Assembly (NCBI RefSeq): GCF_018275325.1
Contig: NZ_JAGVQR010000004.1
Coordinates: forward strand, 186,001 to 250,000
Reading direction: 5' to 3'
DNA from: Nocardioides palaemonis
Lineage (GTDB): Bacteria; Actinomycetota; Actinomycetes; Propionibacteriales; Nocardioidaceae
Length of the DNA stretch: 64,000 nt
Numbering within the stretch: position 1 is the first letter of the stretch; each line of letters begins with the position of its first letter. Position numbers and translations under genes: made by a program. The notes under the pieces were generated by a model, which was not told where the DNA came from, did not search any database, and saw only the letters and a program-made list of their open reading frames with translations. Below, piece after piece: positions 62,359 through 64,000 of this stretch.

Positions 62359-63168
62359 TCAGCGTGCCGCGGCGACCGCCTCGTCGGTGCCGGCGAGCCG
62401 CTGGGAGAGCCAGATCGGCAGGATCGACGCCACGATCAGGGCGGCGGCGACGACGTTGACCACCGGTGCCTGGTTGGGGCGGAAGAGGTTCTGGTAGATC
62501 CAGATCGGCAGCGTCTGGATGCCCTGGCCGGCCGTGAAGGTGGTCACGATGATCTCGTCGAAGGACAGCGCGAACGACAGCAGGGCGCCGGCGAGCAGGG
62601 CCGAGCGCATCATCGGCAGGGTGACCGACCAGAAGGTGCGGAAGGTGCCGGCGCCGAGGTCCATCGACGCCTCCTCGAGGTTGCCGCCGAGGCGACGCAG
62701 CCGCGCGACGGCGTTGTTGAACACGGTCACCATGCAGAACGTCGCGTGCGAGACCACGAGCGAGAACATCCCGAGCTCGATGCCGAAGATGGTCAGGAAC
62801 GCGTTGGCCAGCGCGATGCCGGTGACCACGCCGGGCAGCGCGATCGGCAGCACGATGAGCAGCGAGACCGTGTCGCGGCCGAAGAAGCGGAAGCGCTGGA
62901 GCGCGAGCGCGGCCATCGTGCCGAGCACGAGCGCCACCGCAGTCGCCATCAGCGCCACCTCGACCGACACCACGACGGCGTTGCGGGCGCCCGCGCTGTC
63001 GAGGGCCGCTCCCCACCAGTGCGTCGTGAGGCCGGGCGGCGGCCAGGCGAAGGTGCGCGAGGTGTTGAACGAGTTGAGCACCACCAGCGCGAGCGGGGCG
63101 TAGACGAACAGCAGCACCAGCGCGCTCAGCGCGAGCAGCACCGTGCGGGTGGTCCGGGAGAAGGTCAC
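62359..63168 (-). CDS. ABC transporter permease, spermidine/putrescine (PotC) type
   Basis: 269 residues from GTG 63168. Six hydrophobic segments; the EAA-like loop [23 protein letters not shown] joins it to an ATPase. [27 protein letters not shown] is typical of PotC-like permeases for polyamines or similar organic cations. It overlaps the stop of its partner (GTGA), so the two permeases form a heterodimer. The ATPase and binding-protein genes are not in the window and probably lie to the right. Confidence 0.9.
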   Translation of the reverse strand: MTFSRTTRTVLLALSALVLLFVYAPLALVVLNSFNTSRTFAWPPPGLTTHWWGAALDSAGARNAVVVSVEVALMATAVALVLGTMAALALQRFRFFGRDTVSLLIVLPIALPGVVTGIALANAFLTIFGIELGMFSLVVSHATFCMVTVFNNAVARLRRLGGNLEEASMDLGAGTFRTFWSVTLPMMRSALLAGALLSFALSFDEIIVTTFTAGQGIQTLPIWIYQNLFRPNQAPVVNVVAAALIVASILPIWLSQRLAGTDEAVAAAR

Positions 63169-63992
63169 AGCGAGTCCAGCGCTCCCGTCCGGCGCACCGC
63201 CGCGAGGTAGACCAGCATCACCGCGACCGGGATGGTCGCGACCGCCGCGGCGAACGGCGTGTTGTTGCCGGTGAGGAACGAGTCGTAGACGACGTTGCCG
63301 AGCATCTGGTTGGCGCCGCCGACGATCTTCACCGCGATGTAGTCGCCGAGGGTGAGCGAGAAGGTGAAGATCGACCCGGCGACGACGGCCGGGAACAGCA
63401 CCGGCAGCACCACCCGGCGCATCGTGGTGGCAGTCGAGGCGCCGAGGTCGGCCGACGCCTCGAGCAGCGACCCCGGCAGCCGTTCGAGGCCGGCGTACAT
63501 CGGCAGGATCATGTAGGGCAGCCAGAGGTACGACAGGGTGAGGACGGTGGCGGCCAGCCCGTAGCCCGGCGACAGGCCGACGGAGTCCAGCGGCCCGCCC
63601 GTCGCGAGCATCCCGCGCCACGCGTAGGCCTTGACGAGGTAGGACGCCCACAGCGGCATCAGCACGGCGACCACGAGCAGGCGCTGCGCGCGGGGTGAGG
63701 CGACCTTGGCCATGTAGAGCGCGATCGGGAACGCGAGCAGCGCGTCGATGACGGTCACCGCCGCGGCGGTCGCGAGCGTCCGCAGGGTGATGGTGCGGTA
63801 GACGTCGAGGGTCGCGAGGTCGCGGTAGTTGTCGAGGTTCCAGATCCGCTGGATGTTGCCGCCGAAGGCGTCGACGGTCCACAGCGAGGTGATGAACAGC
63901 GCGGCGAGCGAGCCGAGGTAGAGCACGCCCAGCCACAGCACCGGGGGCCCCAGGAGCAGCCCGAGCCGCAGCCGCGGGCGGCGGTGGAGCAC
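63165..63992 (-). CDS. ABC transporter permease, spermidine/putrescine (PotB) type, start near the right edge
   Basis: 275 residues from GTG 63992; the frame is open to the window edge, so the true start could lie beyond. PotB-like: LGVLYLGSLAALFITSLWTVD, periplasmic NIQRIWNLDNYRDL, and the EAA loop LEASADLGASTATTMRRVVLPVL. It pairs with the PotC-like permease that overlaps it. Substrate unproven (polyamine or another small organic cation). Confidence 0.88.
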   Translation of the reverse strand: MLHRRPRLRLGLLLGPPVLWLGVLYLGSLAALFITSLWTVDAFGGNIQRIWNLDNYRDLATLDVYRTITLRTLATAAAVTVIDALLAFPIALYMAKVASPRAQRLLVVAVLMPLWASYLVKAYAWRGMLATGGPLDSVGLSPGYGLAATVLTLSYLWLPYMILPMYAGLERLPGSLLEASADLGASTATTMRRVVLPVLFPAVVAGSIFTFSLTLGDYIAVKIVGGANQMLGNVVYDSFLTGNNTPFAAAVATIPVAVMLVYLAAVRRTGALDSL

Positions 63993-64000
63993 CCCGGCCG

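Overview
The window is very GC-rich chromosomal DNA with dense, often overlapping genes (many GTGA/ATGA stop-start junctions), frequent GTG starts and many apparently leaderless promoters. An S12-S7-EF-G-EF-Tu str operon, DUF2530 and DUF3027 proteins, a mycofactocin locus and an actinobacterial-type LexA box (TCGAAC-N4-GTTCGA) point to a free-living actinobacterium, most likely Nocardioides or a close relative; the genus is an inference from gene content. I see no rRNA, tRNA, CRISPR, prophage or transposase.

Layout. 1-3.1 kb: end of an AraC regulator, a VOC protein, a small membrane protein, a Mug-type glycosylase and an unknown membrane protein. 3.2-7.8 kb: str operon (rpsL-rpsG-fusA-tuf, minus strand) with a recognisable promoter and hairpins. 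7.8-17.3 kb: MFS exporter with MarR regulator, purine permease, DUF2530 protein and methyltransferase, DUF3027 protein, a second MFS protein, a cold-shock protein and a secreted subtilase. 17.4-21.7 kb: MHS transporter, 3-hydroxybutyrate-dehydrogenase-like SDR and GAF/PucR-type regulator, a plausible hydroxy-acid catabolic unit. 21.7-24.9 kb: RDD-FHA protein, FHA protein and PP2C phosphatase (phospho-signalling). 24.9-29.4 kb: XPB-type repair helicase with its helicase-associated partner and a CGNR protein. 29.4-34.0 kb: MerR-controlled zinc alcohol dehydrogenase, DUF2236 and HD proteins, GntR regulator, and an alkB gene under a perfect LexA box.

34.0-59.6 kb is the metabolic core. It holds a form-II carbon-monoxide-dehydrogenase-like molybdenum hydroxylase (coxS-L-M-G, with coxG frameshifted). 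A mycofactocin/methanol island follows: a GAF regulator, mftF-E-C-B-A including the 35-residue MftA precursor, a divergent methanol-dehydrogenase-type iron alcohol dehydrogenase, a MoxR ATPase with a histidine-rich tail, a VWA protein, an MftM-like methyltransferase, a two-component system, a second iron alcohol dehydrogenase, a mycofactocin-coupled-type SDR and mftD. After it come XdhC, a CoxE-like VWA protein, a CoxD-like MoxR ATPase and a MocA-like transferase, which probably mature the molybdenum enzyme 17 kb away. A palindrome (GACCTGCCCGA and its complement) lies near the second dehydrogenase promoter, an imperfect copy lies in the mftA/methanol-dehydrogenase promoter region, and a weak copy precedes mftD; I propose they form one regulon, perhaps driven by the local two-component system.

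59.6-64 kb: a lipoprotein, an unknown helical protein, a collagen-like secreted protein, and two permeases of a spermidine/putrescine-type ABC importer running off the right edge.
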